This document shows, piece by piece, positions 51,984-59,916 of a stretch of 64,000 bases of DNA; position 1 is the stretch's first letter, and every line of letters begins with the position of its first letter. The notes below the pieces were generated by a model that ran no database searches, had not been told where the DNA came from, and worked only from the letters and a program-made list of their open reading frames with translations. Position numbers and translations under genes: made by a program. The stretch covers positions 1 to 64,000 of the forward strand of contig DIFZ01000003.1 of the NCBI GenBank assembly GCA_002419385.1, written 5' to 3'. Source of the DNA: Geobacter sp. UBA5735. Lineage in GTDB: Bacteria > Desulfobacterota > Desulfuromonadia > Geobacterales > Geobacteraceae.

Positions 51984-53380
51984 GGCTGCTCCCCCTCTCC
52001 GGCCGGTTTCTTCCTGCGCGGACGGCGACGGCTCTTTTTCTTCTCCACACCATCGGCGGGTGCCGTTGCGGCAGCATCAACCGGTGCAGGAGCCTGCGCC
52101 GTGCCCTCGCCTCCCCGCGCCTTCGGACGGGCGTGCGGTTTCGGCTTTGCGCTGCGCGAACCGCTCCGCCCCCCCCTTCCCTTGGCGTCCCCGGAGCTTG
52201 CCGAAGATTTCGGCCTGGGCTTGGTCCGCTTGTAGTCATGGACGAAGAGATCGTCATCGGCCCATTCGACGGGAATCTTCTGTTTCGAATACTCCTGGAT
52301 GGCTTCCAGGTGGAAGGCGCCGTCCTCGTCCGCAAACGAGATCGCCATGCCTTCTGCACCGGCCCGGGCGGTGCGGCCTATCCGATGGACATAGTCTTCC
52401 GCATCTTGCGGCAGGTCATAGTTGATAACATGGGAAATCCCGTCGATATGCAATCCACGCGACGCCACATCGGTTGCGATGAGAATCGGCAGCCTGCCTT
52501 CCCTGAAATCGTCCAGGATGCGCAGGCGCTTTTTCTGTTCAACGTCACCCGAGATCAGCTGGCAGGGGAAATCATTGGCGTTAAGGCGGTCGCGCAAGAA
52601 CTCGGCCTCCCGCTTGGTATTAACGAACACCATGGTCCGCTCCATGCCCTCCCTTCGCAGAAGGCCGAGCAAGAGAGGGAATTTTTCCTTTCCCGCCACG
52701 TGATACAGCACCTGCTCCACTCGTTCGGCAGTCATTTTCTCCGGCGTTGCCGACACTTTCTCCGGCAGGTTCATGAATTCGTACGCCAACTCCATCACCC
52801 TCCTGCTCAGGGTAGCGGAAAACATCATGTTCTGGCGCTTGTCAAAGGGAGGCAGGCGCCGGAGAATGAAACGGAGATCTGCAATAAAACCCATATCGAA
52901 CATCCGGTCCGCCTCGTCGATAACCAGGACCTCGATACTTTTCAGGCTGTATACCTTCTGCTTGAGATAATCTATCAACCTGCCGGGAGTGCCTATGATT
53001 ATGTCTGCACCCTCCTTGAGGGCATCGCGCTGCTTCTGGTAGTCCACGCCGCCATAGATCGCCTGGATATTGAAACCGCAATGGCTGCCGAGAAGCCTGG
53101 CATCATTTTCAATCTGGACCACCAGCTCCCTGGTCGGCGCCAGGATGAGCGCCATCGGATGATTCTCTCTCGACGTACGGTCGGTTTTCAGGAGCTTGGT
53201 AAAGAGCGTGACGAGAAAAGCCGCCGTCTTGCCGGTCCCGGTCTGGGCCTGGCCGGCCACGTCCTTGCCGGAGAGCGCAAGGGGGAGGGTCTTTGCCTGG
53301 ATGGGCGTGCACTCGGAAAAACCTGCATCGGCGATCCCCCTGAGGACTTCCGGAGGAAGGTTCATTTCGGTAAATTTCAT
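51980..53380 (-). CDS. RhlE-type DEAD-box RNA helicase
   Basis: This is a helicase of about 466 residues. It has a Q motif, AQTGTGKTAAF (motif I, near 46-56), PTREL (Ia), VIDEADRMFDMGF (motif II, near 145-157), SATLS (III) and HRIGRTARAG (VI, near 318-327). A basic, low-complexity tail of about 80 residues rich in Arg, Lys, Ala and Pro follows. Such proteins unwind rRNA or mRNA structure. I chose ATG 53380; an in-frame TTG nine bases earlier exists. It is the first gene of a helicase-queC-folE2 unit. Confidence 0.92.
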   Translation of the reverse strand: MKFTEMNLPPEVLRGIADAGFSECTPIQAKTLPLALSGKDVAGQAQTGTGKTAAFLVTLFTKLLKTDRTSRENHPMALILAPTRELVVQIENDARLLGSHCGFNIQAIYGGVDYQKQRDALKEGADIIIGTPGRLIDYLKQKVYSLKSIEVLVIDEADRMFDMGFIADLRFILRRLPPFDKRQNMMFSATLSRRVMELAYEFMNLPEKVSATPEKMTAERVEQVLYHVAGKEKFPLLLGLLRREGMERTMVFVNTKREAEFLRDRLNANDFPCQLISGDVEQKKRLRILDDFREGRLPILIATDVASRGLHIDGISHVINYDLPQDAEDYVHRIGRTARAGAEGMAISFADEDGAFHLEAIQEYSKQKIPVEWADDDLFVHDYKRTKPRPKSSASSGDAKGRGGRSGSRSAKPKPHARPKARGGEGTAQAPAPVDAAATAPADGVEKKKSRRRPRRKKPAGEGEQP

Positions 53381-53522
53381 GGGTTGCAATCCTTTTTTTT
53401 CGCTATTTCAAATGGATAGCTATAGCACAGCACACGCCAAATGGCAAGAAAAGCCCGGCATGGCACGTATTGCGAATCAAAAAAAAATATGATAGTTTAA
53501 TTTGTTTTAGGCAGGTAAAAAA

Positions 53523-54185
53523 ATGACGCAATCTTTCATACACATTGAATCTCCCCGCTATCTCCGCGCTGAAAGCCTGGCTATGCCGTGCGACTGGGAG
53601 GCGGTTTTCGGCAACCCGAACCCCCTGGCACTTGAAATCGGCTGCGGCATCGGTGACTTCATCGCCAAGACAGCCACGGAACAACCGGACACGAACTTCA
53701 TCGCCATCGATTTCTACAACAAGGGATGTTACAAGACATGCCGCCGGATCGACAGCGTCGGGTTGACCAATGTCCGGGTGCTGCGCGAAGAAGCACGGCA
53801 GTTCATTGCCGAAAGGGTCCCGAAGGGATCGCTCTGTGCCGTCTACATCAACTGCCCCGATCCCTGGCCCAAGAAGAAACACCGGAAACGGCGACTGGTC
53901 AACCGCCCCTTCATGGAGTTTCTCACTGACTACCTGGCACCGGGAGCGGACTTTTTCTTTGCCACCGACTTCAACGACTACGGCATCGACGTTGCCGGCA
54001 TGATGGCAGGCCTGGAGGGCTTTACCAACCAGCTGGCGCCAGACCTCTTCCGCCACGAAATGGACTCCTACCATCTCTCCAAGTACATGCGCAAATTCTT
54101 GGCGGAAGGCAAGAAGATCTATTTCGTTCATTATAAAAAAGCAGGCACAGGGCACGAGGCACAGGGCACGGGGGAAAAACAATAA
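53523..54185 (+). CDS. trmB: tRNA (guanine-N7)-methyltransferase
   Basis: This 220-residue SAM-dependent methyltransferase has the SAM-binding LEIGCGIGDFIA near residues 37-48, and INCPDPWPKKKHRKRRL near 115-131 is the TrmB hallmark. It methylates G46 of tRNAs. The last 15 residues or so (after HYKK) are encoded by the first unit of a tandem repeat, so the natural C-terminus has probably been extended by repeat sequence. It is divergent from the helicase gene. Confidence 0.92.
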   Translation: MTQSFIHIESPRYLRAESLAMPCDWEAVFGNPNPLALEIGCGIGDFIAKTATEQPDTNFIAIDFYNKGCYKTCRRIDSVGLTNVRVLREEARQFIAERVPKGSLCAVYINCPDPWPKKKHRKRRLVNRPFMEFLTDYLAPGADFFFATDFNDYGIDVAGMMAGLEGFTNQLAPDLFRHEMDSYHLSKYMRKFLAEGKKIYFVHYKKAGTGHEAQGTGEKQ

Positions 54186-54252
54186 AAGCAGGCACAAGGC
54201 ACGAGGCACAGGGCACGAGGAAAAAACTCTAAAAGCAGGCACAAGGCATGAG
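54141..54252. repeat. Tandem repeat of about 34-47 bases at the trmB 3' end
   Basis: GCAGGCACAGGGCACGAGGC-type units begin at 54141, 54188 and 54235 (the last truncated), joined by A-rich spacers. The first unit is inside the trmB reading frame. Confidence 0.85.
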
Positions 54253-54282
54253 TTTTTCAACAGCCTGCAAAAAAACAAGACT

Positions 54283-54345
54283 CCCTTTGCCCTTTGCCCT
54301 TTGCCTTTTGCCTTTTGCCCTTTGCCTTTTGCCCTTTGCCTTTTG
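54283..54345. repeat. Heptanucleotide repeat CC(C/T)TTTG
   Basis: Nine uninterrupted seven-base units lie directly upstream of the truD ribosome binding site. They resemble the short tandem heptamers described in some cyanobacteria. Repeat number is likely to vary between strains. Confidence 0.9.
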
Positions 54346-54365
54346 CCCTCCAGAGGAGTCAACAC

Positions 54366-55568
54366 ATGCATCCCTATCTGACCGCGGATCTCCCCGGAAC
54401 CGGCGGCGTCATCAAGGAAACGCCGGAAGATTTCGTCGTGACCGAACTCCCCCTCTATCTGCCGCAAGGAGACGGAGAGCATACGTATGCCGAAATCGAG
54501 AAACGGGGACTGACCACCCTGGAAGCCATACGGCGGCTTTCCCGGGAACTGGGAATCGCCGAACGCGAAATCGGCTATGCCGGCATGAAGGATGCGCGCG
54601 GCGTTACCCGGCAGACACTGTCCTTCCCCCGCGTCGAACCGGAACGGCTCCTCTCAGCCGGCCTGCCAGGGATAACAGTCCTGTCCGCCACCCGCCACCG
54701 GAACAAGCTGAAAGTGGGCCACCTGGCAGGCAACCGGTTCTCCATAACGGTGCGGGATGTTGCGGAAGATGCTTTGGAAAAGACAACGGCAATTGCAGCG
54801 GTGCTCTCGTCCCGCGGGGTACCCAACTATTTCGGCCTCCAGAGGTATGGCAGCCTGGGGAACTCCCATTTCATCGGGAGGGAAATCGTGCGCGGAGATT
54901 TCAGGGCCGCGGTCGACGCCTTGATGGGGAATCCCGCATCCATCAGGGACAGCCAGTGGCGATCTGCGGTCGAGGCGTACCATCGGGGCGACCTTCAGGC
55001 AAGCCTGGAAAACTTTCCCCGGCACTGCCGGACGGAGCGGGAAATCGTGGTGCGTCTCCTCAAGAGGCCTGAGGCCCACGAAAAGGCTTTGGAAAGCGTT
55101 TCGCCCCGGCTCAGGAAACTGTACCTGTCAGCCTACCAATCGTTCCTGTTCGACCGCATCCTGGAAAAACGCATCGGGTCCATCGACAGACTCATGGACG
55201 GAGACCTGGCGTTCCGTCACGATAACGGCGCCTGCTTTCTTGTGGAAGATGCGGCCGCTGAAGCGGAAAGAGCGCGCAAGCTGGAAATTTCGCCGAGCGG
55301 CCCCATGTTCGGCTGCAAAATGAGCGTGCCCGAAGGGGTGCCGCGATCGATCGAACTGGACGAATTGAACAGAGAAGGCATTGCCCTCGACGCTTTCAAC
55401 CTGCAGGGTGGGCTCAGGATGGAAGGAGAGCGACGCCCGCTCAGGGTCCCGCTGGGGGGCATGACAGCGGCAATGACCGGCGAATGTCTGCGACTCTCCT
55501 TCTCCCTGCCCCGGGGGAGCTACGCCACATCGGTCCTGCGGGAAATCATGAAAGAAGTGCCCGCCTGA
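54366..55568 (+). CDS. truD: tRNA pseudouridine(13) synthase
   Basis: This 400-residue enzyme isomerises U13 of tRNA. The catalytic Asp lies in GYAGMKDARGVTRQ near residues 72-85, and GVPNYFGLQRYG near 155-166 is the TruD hallmark. I chose ATG 54366 because GAGGAGT precedes it. The open frame runs further upstream through the heptamer repeat, and a start there would add a false Phe/Cys/Leu-rich peptide. Confidence 0.94.
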   Translation: MHPYLTADLPGTGGVIKETPEDFVVTELPLYLPQGDGEHTYAEIEKRGLTTLEAIRRLSRELGIAEREIGYAGMKDARGVTRQTLSFPRVEPERLLSAGLPGITVLSATRHRNKLKVGHLAGNRFSITVRDVAEDALEKTTAIAAVLSSRGVPNYFGLQRYGSLGNSHFIGREIVRGDFRAAVDALMGNPASIRDSQWRSAVEAYHRGDLQASLENFPRHCRTEREIVVRLLKRPEAHEKALESVSPRLRKLYLSAYQSFLFDRILEKRIGSIDRLMDGDLAFRHDNGACFLVEDAAAEAERARKLEISPSGPMFGCKMSVPEGVPRSIELDELNREGIALDAFNLQGGLRMEGERRPLRVPLGGMTAAMTGECLRLSFSLPRGSYATSVLREIMKEVPA

Positions 55569-55888
55569 CCCGTTCCGGCCGCCGGCCCGAAGCTCCCGGA
55601 AAGGAAGCCTTTTTCCGGCTTGACAAAAGTAGAACAATATTCTATCTTTTACTAAAATAATTTTCTCTTTTTTATCGAAAGGTTTCGTGTCAGGCCCGTT
55701 GAATTTGACGTAAAGGCAAACATCACTGACGGCCAAGGATAAAACACTATATACAGCGTAGCGCATCCCGAAAATGGGACGATATCCCCGGAATGTTCGA
55801 GGTGAATCGTACCCGGATGGAGAAGAGGCTCTTCAGAAATTCCCTCTCCCGGTACCTTCCTTCGTGCACCGTCACAAGGCAGCTCATC
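55569..55888. other. Intergenic region before the IclR-type regulator
   Basis: This is 320 bases. It contains a sigma-70 promoter with an overlapping palindrome (55620-55648) and a leader of about 230 bases. Part of the region is open in the regulator's frame (from 55793), but the conserved protein begins at 55889. Confidence 0.55.
55620..55648 (+). promoter_or_regulatory. Promoter with overlapping operator-like palindrome
   Basis: TTGACA (55620-55625) and TATCTT (55643-55648) are 17 bases apart. TAGAA-CAATA-TTCTA (55630-55644) is a palindrome covering the spacer and the start of the -10. IclR proteins often repress themselves from such sites, so autoregulation is a fair inference. Confidence 0.65.
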
Positions 55889-56671
55889 ATGGCAAAGAAA
55901 GAAAAAACCGATTATCTGATACAGTCCGTTTCCCACGCACTGGAACTTCTGGAGCAGTTCCATGAAGATGTGGACGAACTGGGCGTCACGGAATTGAGCA
56001 AACGTCTCAAGCTGCACAAGAACAACGTGTTCAGGCTCCTTGCTACCCTTGAGTCGCACGGCTACATTGAGCAGAACAAGGTCACGGAAAACTACCGGCT
56101 CGGCCTCAAGACCCTGGAACTGGGGCAGACATTCGTCAAACAGATGGGCCTGTTGCGCCAGTCGCGGCCGGTACTGGAAGCGGTGGTCCGAGAGTGCAAC
56201 GAGACGTCCTATGTGGCGATTCTGAAAGATTTCCACATCATCTATCTGGATGTGGTGGAAACCGACCTGACGGTTCGCGTGGTCCCCCGCGTCGGCTCCC
56301 GGCTGCCGGCCCACTGCACCGCTGCCGGCAAGGTGCAGATCGCCCACCTGAATGAAGAAGAGCTGGAACAGTACCTCCCTACCCAGGAGTTGCGTCCCTT
56401 CACCTCAAACACCATAACTGACCGTGACGAACTGAAAAAGCACCTTCTGACCGTTGCCGAACAGGGATTTGCCATCGACGATGAAGAGCTGGACATCGGG
56501 GTCAGATGCGTCAGCGCGCCGATCCGCGACTACACGAGGCGCATCATCGGAGCTGTCAGCATCTCCGGCCCTTCCATGCGGCTCTCCATGGAGCGGATCG
56601 ATCGCGAGCTCATTCCCCTGGTGAAGAAGGCAGCCGAAGACATCTCCATGAAGCTCGGCTTCCACAGGTAG
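55889..56671 (+). CDS. IclR-family transcriptional regulator
   Basis: This is a 260-residue regulator with an N-terminal winged helix (about residues 10-70, LSKRLKLHKNNVFRLLATLESHGYI) and a C-terminal effector domain (about 80-255) with PRVGSRLPAHCTAAGKVQIAH and the GVRCVSAPIRD strand. IclR proteins respond to small aromatic or carboxylic acids. Its targets are not obvious here; the gene stands alone. I chose ATG 55889 because the sequence before it is not family-like. Its TAG is followed at once by TTTCCATCCGGA (repeat copy C). Confidence 0.9.
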   Translation: MAKKEKTDYLIQSVSHALELLEQFHEDVDELGVTELSKRLKLHKNNVFRLLATLESHGYIEQNKVTENYRLGLKTLELGQTFVKQMGLLRQSRPVLEAVVRECNETSYVAILKDFHIIYLDVVETDLTVRVVPRVGSRLPAHCTAAGKVQIAHLNEEELEQYLPTQELRPFTSNTITDRDELKKHLLTVAEQGFAIDDEELDIGVRCVSAPIRDYTRRIIGAVSISGPSMRLSMERIDRELIPLVKKAAEDISMKLGFHR

Positions 56672-56682
56672 TTTCCATCCGG
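56671..56682. repeat. Stop-adjacent GTTTCCATCCGGA repeat, copy C (short)
   Basis: The G of the IclR gene's TAG begins GTTTCCATCCGG. Only this half-element is recognisable; no inverted partner was seen in the 70 bases before coaE. Confidence 0.6.
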
Positions 56683-56739
56683 ATAAAAGGCTTCCCGGGC
56701 AGCAGCGGGGCTTCCCTGCCCCAGTCCCGTCGAGCCGTT

Positions 56740-57348
56740 CTAGCCGGCGGCCCCTGCCTGCACCAACCGCTCCCACTCCTTGCGCACCAGCTTCTCCGTA
56801 GCAACGGCATCTCCGCTGTTATCGATCACCACAGGTGAACAGGCAAGCTTTTCCGCAAGGGGCAGTTGTGCGCCGATCTTCCGCAGCGCCTCCGCCCTGC
56901 CGATGCCGTCTCGCTTCATAAGCCGCTCGATCTGTGTGTCGGCATCCACGAACACCAGCCAAACCTCGTCAAACCGGGCTGCCATGCCAGTTTCGAACAG
57001 CAGCGGCACCACGTAAAAGAGCAGCGGAGTCCGGCGCTGGCGTTCTCTTTCAAAGCGTCGGTCCGCCAACTCCGCAATGGCCGGGTGCACGATCCTTTCC
57101 AGCTCTCCCCGGGCAGCGGCATCGGAGAACACGATGCGGCCGAGGGCCTTGCGGTCGAGTGAGCCGTCTTCCTGCAGCACTCCCGCACCGAACCTTTTCA
57201 CTATGGCCCGATAGGCAGGCTCGCCCGGCTCCACGACCTCCCGCGCCAGCTTGTCGGCATCCACGACAACCGCCCCCCACGACGCCAGCATGCCCGCCAC
57301 GAGGCTCTTCCCGGAAGCTATGCCGCCGGTCAGGCCGATAATCTTCAT
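56740..57348 (-). CDS. coaE: Dephospho-CoA kinase
   Basis: This 202-residue enzyme phosphorylates dephospho-CoA at the 3' hydroxyl, the last step of CoA synthesis. The P-loop GLTGGIASGKS is at residues 4-14, VVDADKLAREVV near 31-42, and HPAI with the following arginines near 95. I chose ATG 57348, the standard N-terminus MKIIGLTGG. It is downstream of a small Cys-rich gene and ilvE, with a hairpin between. Confidence 0.95.
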   Translation of the reverse strand: MKIIGLTGGIASGKSLVAGMLASWGAVVVDADKLAREVVEPGEPAYRAIVKRFGAGVLQEDGSLDRKALGRIVFSDAAARGELERIVHPAIAELADRRFERERQRRTPLLFYVVPLLFETGMAARFDEVWLVFVDADTQIERLMKRDGIGRAEALRKIGAQLPLAEKLACSPVVIDNSGDAVATEKLVRKEWERLVQAGAAG

Positions 57349-57379
57349 CCCCCCTCCTCGATTCTTTCCCATAAGCAGA

Positions 57380-57405
57380 AAGCCCCGGGGAAACCGCGGG
57401 GCCTT
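57380..57405 (-). terminator. Hairpin between the Cys-rich small gene and coaE
   Basis: On the minus strand GCCCCG and CGGGGC pair across a short loop, followed by TTTCTGCTT. It may partly end the ilvE transcript. Confidence 0.5.
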
Positions 57406-57448
57406 CTTTCTCGAGCTACCTGCTGCGCCTGTAACCGGATCGCCCCAG

Positions 57449-57601
57449 TCAGAACCCCAGCTCCATCTGGCGCCAGTTTTCCCTCTTCGTCTTCGGCCCC
57501 GGATAGTAGCGGGGGCAACTGGCGATCACCACGGAGTGAACCTGCTTGCAGAGCCTGCGGCAGGAAAGGCACAACCTGTTGGCTGCCGGTTGCGGTTTCA
57601 T
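57449..57601 (-). CDS. 50-residue Cys-rich small protein
   Basis: The small open frame starts MKPQPAANRLCLSCRRLC and has four Cys (CLSC, then RRLC, then ASCPRYYPGPK) followed by a charged, Trp-containing C-terminus. The Cys spacing suggests a metal-binding knuckle, probably zinc. The ATG lies seven bases after the ilvE stop and the frame is closed by a TGA before a hairpin, so it looks like a real, coupled gene. I do not recognise the family. Below-average length and a weak ribosome binding site lower my confidence. Confidence 0.6.
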   Translation of the reverse strand: MKPQPAANRLCLSCRRLCKQVHSVVIASCPRYYPGPKTKRENWRQMELGF

Positions 57602-57608
57602 CTGTTTC

Positions 57609-58682
57609 TCAGGCAATTTTCCGCACCCAGCCGAATCTGTCGGGAAGCCTGCCGGTCTGGATGCCGGTCAGCGTTTCGTAGAGCTTCCGGGTCAGCGCGC
57701 CCACCCCGCCGTCACCTACGGCATAGCTCTCTCCTTTGTAGCCCAGTACGCCAACCGGGCTGATAACCGCTGCCGTACCGCTGCCGAAGGCTTCCTTGAC
57801 CTTGCCTGCCTTGATGTCCGCAACCAGCTGGTTGATCTCGATCGGGCATTCCTCGGCTTTGAAGCCCAGGTCATCCGCCAGCCTGAGCACGGAATCGCGG
57901 GTAACGCCGCTGAGAATGGAACCGTTGAGCGGAGCAGTCACCACCCGGTCTTCGTAGGCGAAAAACATGTTCATGGCGCCAACTTCGTCAACATAGCGCC
58001 GGTGAACGCCGTCCAGCCACAGGACCTGGTCGAAGCCCTTTTTCTTCGCCTCCAGGCCGGCTTTCAGCGACGAAGCGTAGTTGCCGCCGGTCTTCGCCTC
58101 ACCGGTGCCTCCCGGCACGGCCCTGACATAGCGGTCTTCCACGAGGATTTTGACCGGGTTGAAACCGGACGCATAATAGGCGCCAACAGGAGAGAGGATG
58201 ACGTAATAGTAGTAATGATCCGAGGTCTTTACCCCGAGAACCGGTTCTACGGCTATCATCGCCGGCCGGATATAGAGAGAGGTCCCCTCAGCCCCCGGCA
58301 CCCAGTCCTTCTCCAGACGGACCAGTTCGGCAATACTGTCGACGAAGAATTCTTCCGGCACCTGGGGCATGCAGAGACGGTCTGCCGAAAGGTTGAAGCG
58401 CCGGGCATTCATCTCCGGTCGGAACAGGGCTATCGTTCCATCACTCCACCTATAGGCCTTGAGGCCCTCGAAAATTTCCTGGGCATAGTGAAAGACGAGA
58501 CAGGACGGATCCAGCATGAAGGGCCCATAGGGCTGTATCCGTGCATCGACCCAGCCCTTGCCTGCTTTCCATTCGACGAGCAGCATGCGATCAGTGAAAA
58601 TCTTGCCGAACCCGAGAGCGGATTCATCCGTAAACCTGTCCTTCCTGTTTTCCTCAGGAAGGGGAAGAACCTTCAGCTCCAT
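57609..58682 (-). CDS. ilvE: Branched-chain amino acid aminotransferase
   Basis: This is a 357-residue class IV aminotransferase of the large (eukaryote-like, BCAT II) type. It has YGPFMLDPSCLVFHYAQEIFEGLKAYR near residues 60-86, the PLP Lys in GEAKTGGNYA near 190-199 and EAFGSGTAAVISPVG near 300-314. It makes leucine, isoleucine and valine from their keto acids. I chose ATG 58682 (MELKVLPLP), with no strong ribosome binding site but good family fit. Confidence 0.93.
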   Translation of the reverse strand: MELKVLPLPEENRKDRFTDESALGFGKIFTDRMLLVEWKAGKGWVDARIQPYGPFMLDPSCLVFHYAQEIFEGLKAYRWSDGTIALFRPEMNARRFNLSADRLCMPQVPEEFFVDSIAELVRLEKDWVPGAEGTSLYIRPAMIAVEPVLGVKTSDHYYYYVILSPVGAYYASGFNPVKILVEDRYVRAVPGGTGEAKTGGNYASSLKAGLEAKKKGFDQVLWLDGVHRRYVDEVGAMNMFFAYEDRVVTAPLNGSILSGVTRDSVLRLADDLGFKAEECPIEINQLVADIKAGKVKEAFGSGTAAVISPVGVLGYKGESYAVGDGGVGALTRKLYETLTGIQTGRLPDRFGWVRKIA

Positions 58683-58835
58683 GCCAGTTACCTCCCGTAT
58701 AGGCCTTACATCAGCCTTTTCAATCAGATAAGGTGTAACATAGAACAGGCAGGCGGGCAAGATTTTTCATGGTGGTTTTTAGTCTGGCTAAACCCCGGAT
58801 CGGGCCGCGATCATGGCCAAAGTCACCTTTTTTTG

Positions 58836-58866
58836 TTGAAATGCGTTGAATTTCTTGCTATATAAT
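58836..58866 (+). promoter_or_regulatory. rpoH promoter
   Basis: TTGAAA (58836-58841) lies 17 bases before TATATA (58859-58864), or 19 before TATAAT (58861-58866). The CIRCE operator begins three bases after it. Confidence 0.65.
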
Positions 58867-58868
58867 TT

Positions 58869-58895
58869 TTAGCACTCTCCAGTCTCGAGTGCTAA
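58869..58895. promoter_or_regulatory. CIRCE operator (HrcA site)
   Basis: TTAGCACTC-N9-GAGTGCTAA is a perfect match to the CIRCE consensus. It sits at the expected transcription start of rpoH, so HrcA should repress it outside heat shock. A copy in front of rpoH rather than groESL or hrcA is less common. Confidence 0.97.
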
Positions 58896-58951
58896 TACGT
58901 TCCGGAGGCACCGCCACCGGCACATTCAATCGAAACAGGGAGGTAGTTTCC

Positions 58952-59821
58952 ATGACCGCGGTATTACCCGTAGTATCCGACAACATGAGTCGCTACCTGG
59001 CTGAGATAAGACGTTTTCCGGTTCTTTCCGCCGAAGAGGAATACCGTCTTGCGGTGAAGCTCTTCGAAGAGCAGGACCTGGCCGCCGCCCAGACATTGAT
59101 CACCGCGAACCTGCGTTTCGTGGTGAAAATCGCGGGAGAATACCGCGCCTACGGCATGAAGATGCTGGACCTCATCCAGGAAGGCAATGTGGGGCTCATG
59201 ATGGCCGTGCGCAAATTCAACCCCTACAAGGGGTTCCGCCTCATATCCTACGCAGTGTGGTGGATACGCGCCTACATCCAGAACTTCATCATCTCCACCT
59301 GGAGTCTGCTCAAGATCGGCACCACCCAGGCACAGAGAAAACTCTTTTTCAAGCTCAACCAGGCAAAGAGCGCCATCAAGAACATGATCGGCGAAGACGA
59401 CCTGCCGGCCGCATCCCTGGCCCTGGACGTGAAGGAATCGGAAATCGTGGAAATGGAACAGCGCATGCGCGGTGATTTTTCCCTCGACTCCGAGATGGCA
59501 GACGGTGAAGGCTCAACGCTGCTGGATACCCTTGCTGACAGCAGGATGAACCAGGAAGAGGCCCTGGCGGAAAACCAGGAGGCCGCCCGCCTGGAAAGGG
59601 AAATATCCAGCATCATGACCCGCCTGAACGAAAAAGAACGGTTTGTCATCGAGCGCAGGGTCACCGCCGAAGAACCCATGACGCTGCAGGAGATTGCGGA
59701 CCACTTCTCCATCTCGCGGGAACGGGTACGTCAGATCGAAGAGGGAGCGCTCAAAAAGATTAAAAGCTTTCTTTCACCACTGGTTGCGCAGACAGATAAC
59801 CACGCCCTGCTGACGGCCTGA
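58952..59821 (+). CDS. rpoH: RNA polymerase sigma factor RpoH
   Basis: This 289-residue sigma-70-family factor has region 2 (LITANLRFVVKIAGEYRAYGMKMLDLIQEGNVGLMMAVRKFNP, near residues 47-89), the adjacent YAVWWIRAYIQNFI and a region 4 helix-turn-helix (TLQEIADHFSISRERVRQIEEGALKKI, near 245-270). The size and the CIRCE operator fit the heat-shock sigma factor. The ATG is preceded by GGGAGGTAG. A GC-rich hairpin follows the stop. Confidence 0.94.
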   Translation: MTAVLPVVSDNMSRYLAEIRRFPVLSAEEEYRLAVKLFEEQDLAAAQTLITANLRFVVKIAGEYRAYGMKMLDLIQEGNVGLMMAVRKFNPYKGFRLISYAVWWIRAYIQNFIISTWSLLKIGTTQAQRKLFFKLNQAKSAIKNMIGEDDLPAASLALDVKESEIVEMEQRMRGDFSLDSEMADGEGSTLLDTLADSRMNQEEALAENQEAARLEREISSIMTRLNEKERFVIERRVTAEEPMTLQEIADHFSISRERVRQIEEGALKKIKSFLSPLVAQTDNHALLTA

Positions 59822-59850
59822 ACAGGAAAAGCGGACACGGTTTGATCCGC

Positions 59851-59886
59851 CACGGGCCCGATCAGCAGCAGGTGATCGGGCCCGTG
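59851..59886 (+). terminator. Hairpin downstream of rpoH
   Basis: CACGGGCCCGATCA and TGATCGGGCCCGTG form a 14-pair stem with an eight-base loop. There is no T tract, so it may stabilise the 3' end rather than terminate. Confidence 0.6.
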
Positions 59887-59916
59887 GCGTAACAGTGCCC
59901 GGACACGGAGACCCAT

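Noticed and set aside
53461..53475. TGGCACGTATTGCGA, resembling a sigma-54 promoter before trmB
   Set aside because: Only eight bases separate GG and GC instead of ten.
54141..54345. The clustered repeats as a CRISPR array
   Set aside because: The units are adjacent or separated by A-rich joints, with no unique spacers of constant length and no cas genes.
54294..54365. An extended N-terminus for TruD through the heptamer repeat
   Set aside because: It would add a Phe/Cys/Leu/Pro peptide from simple repeats; a good ribosome binding site precedes ATG 54366.
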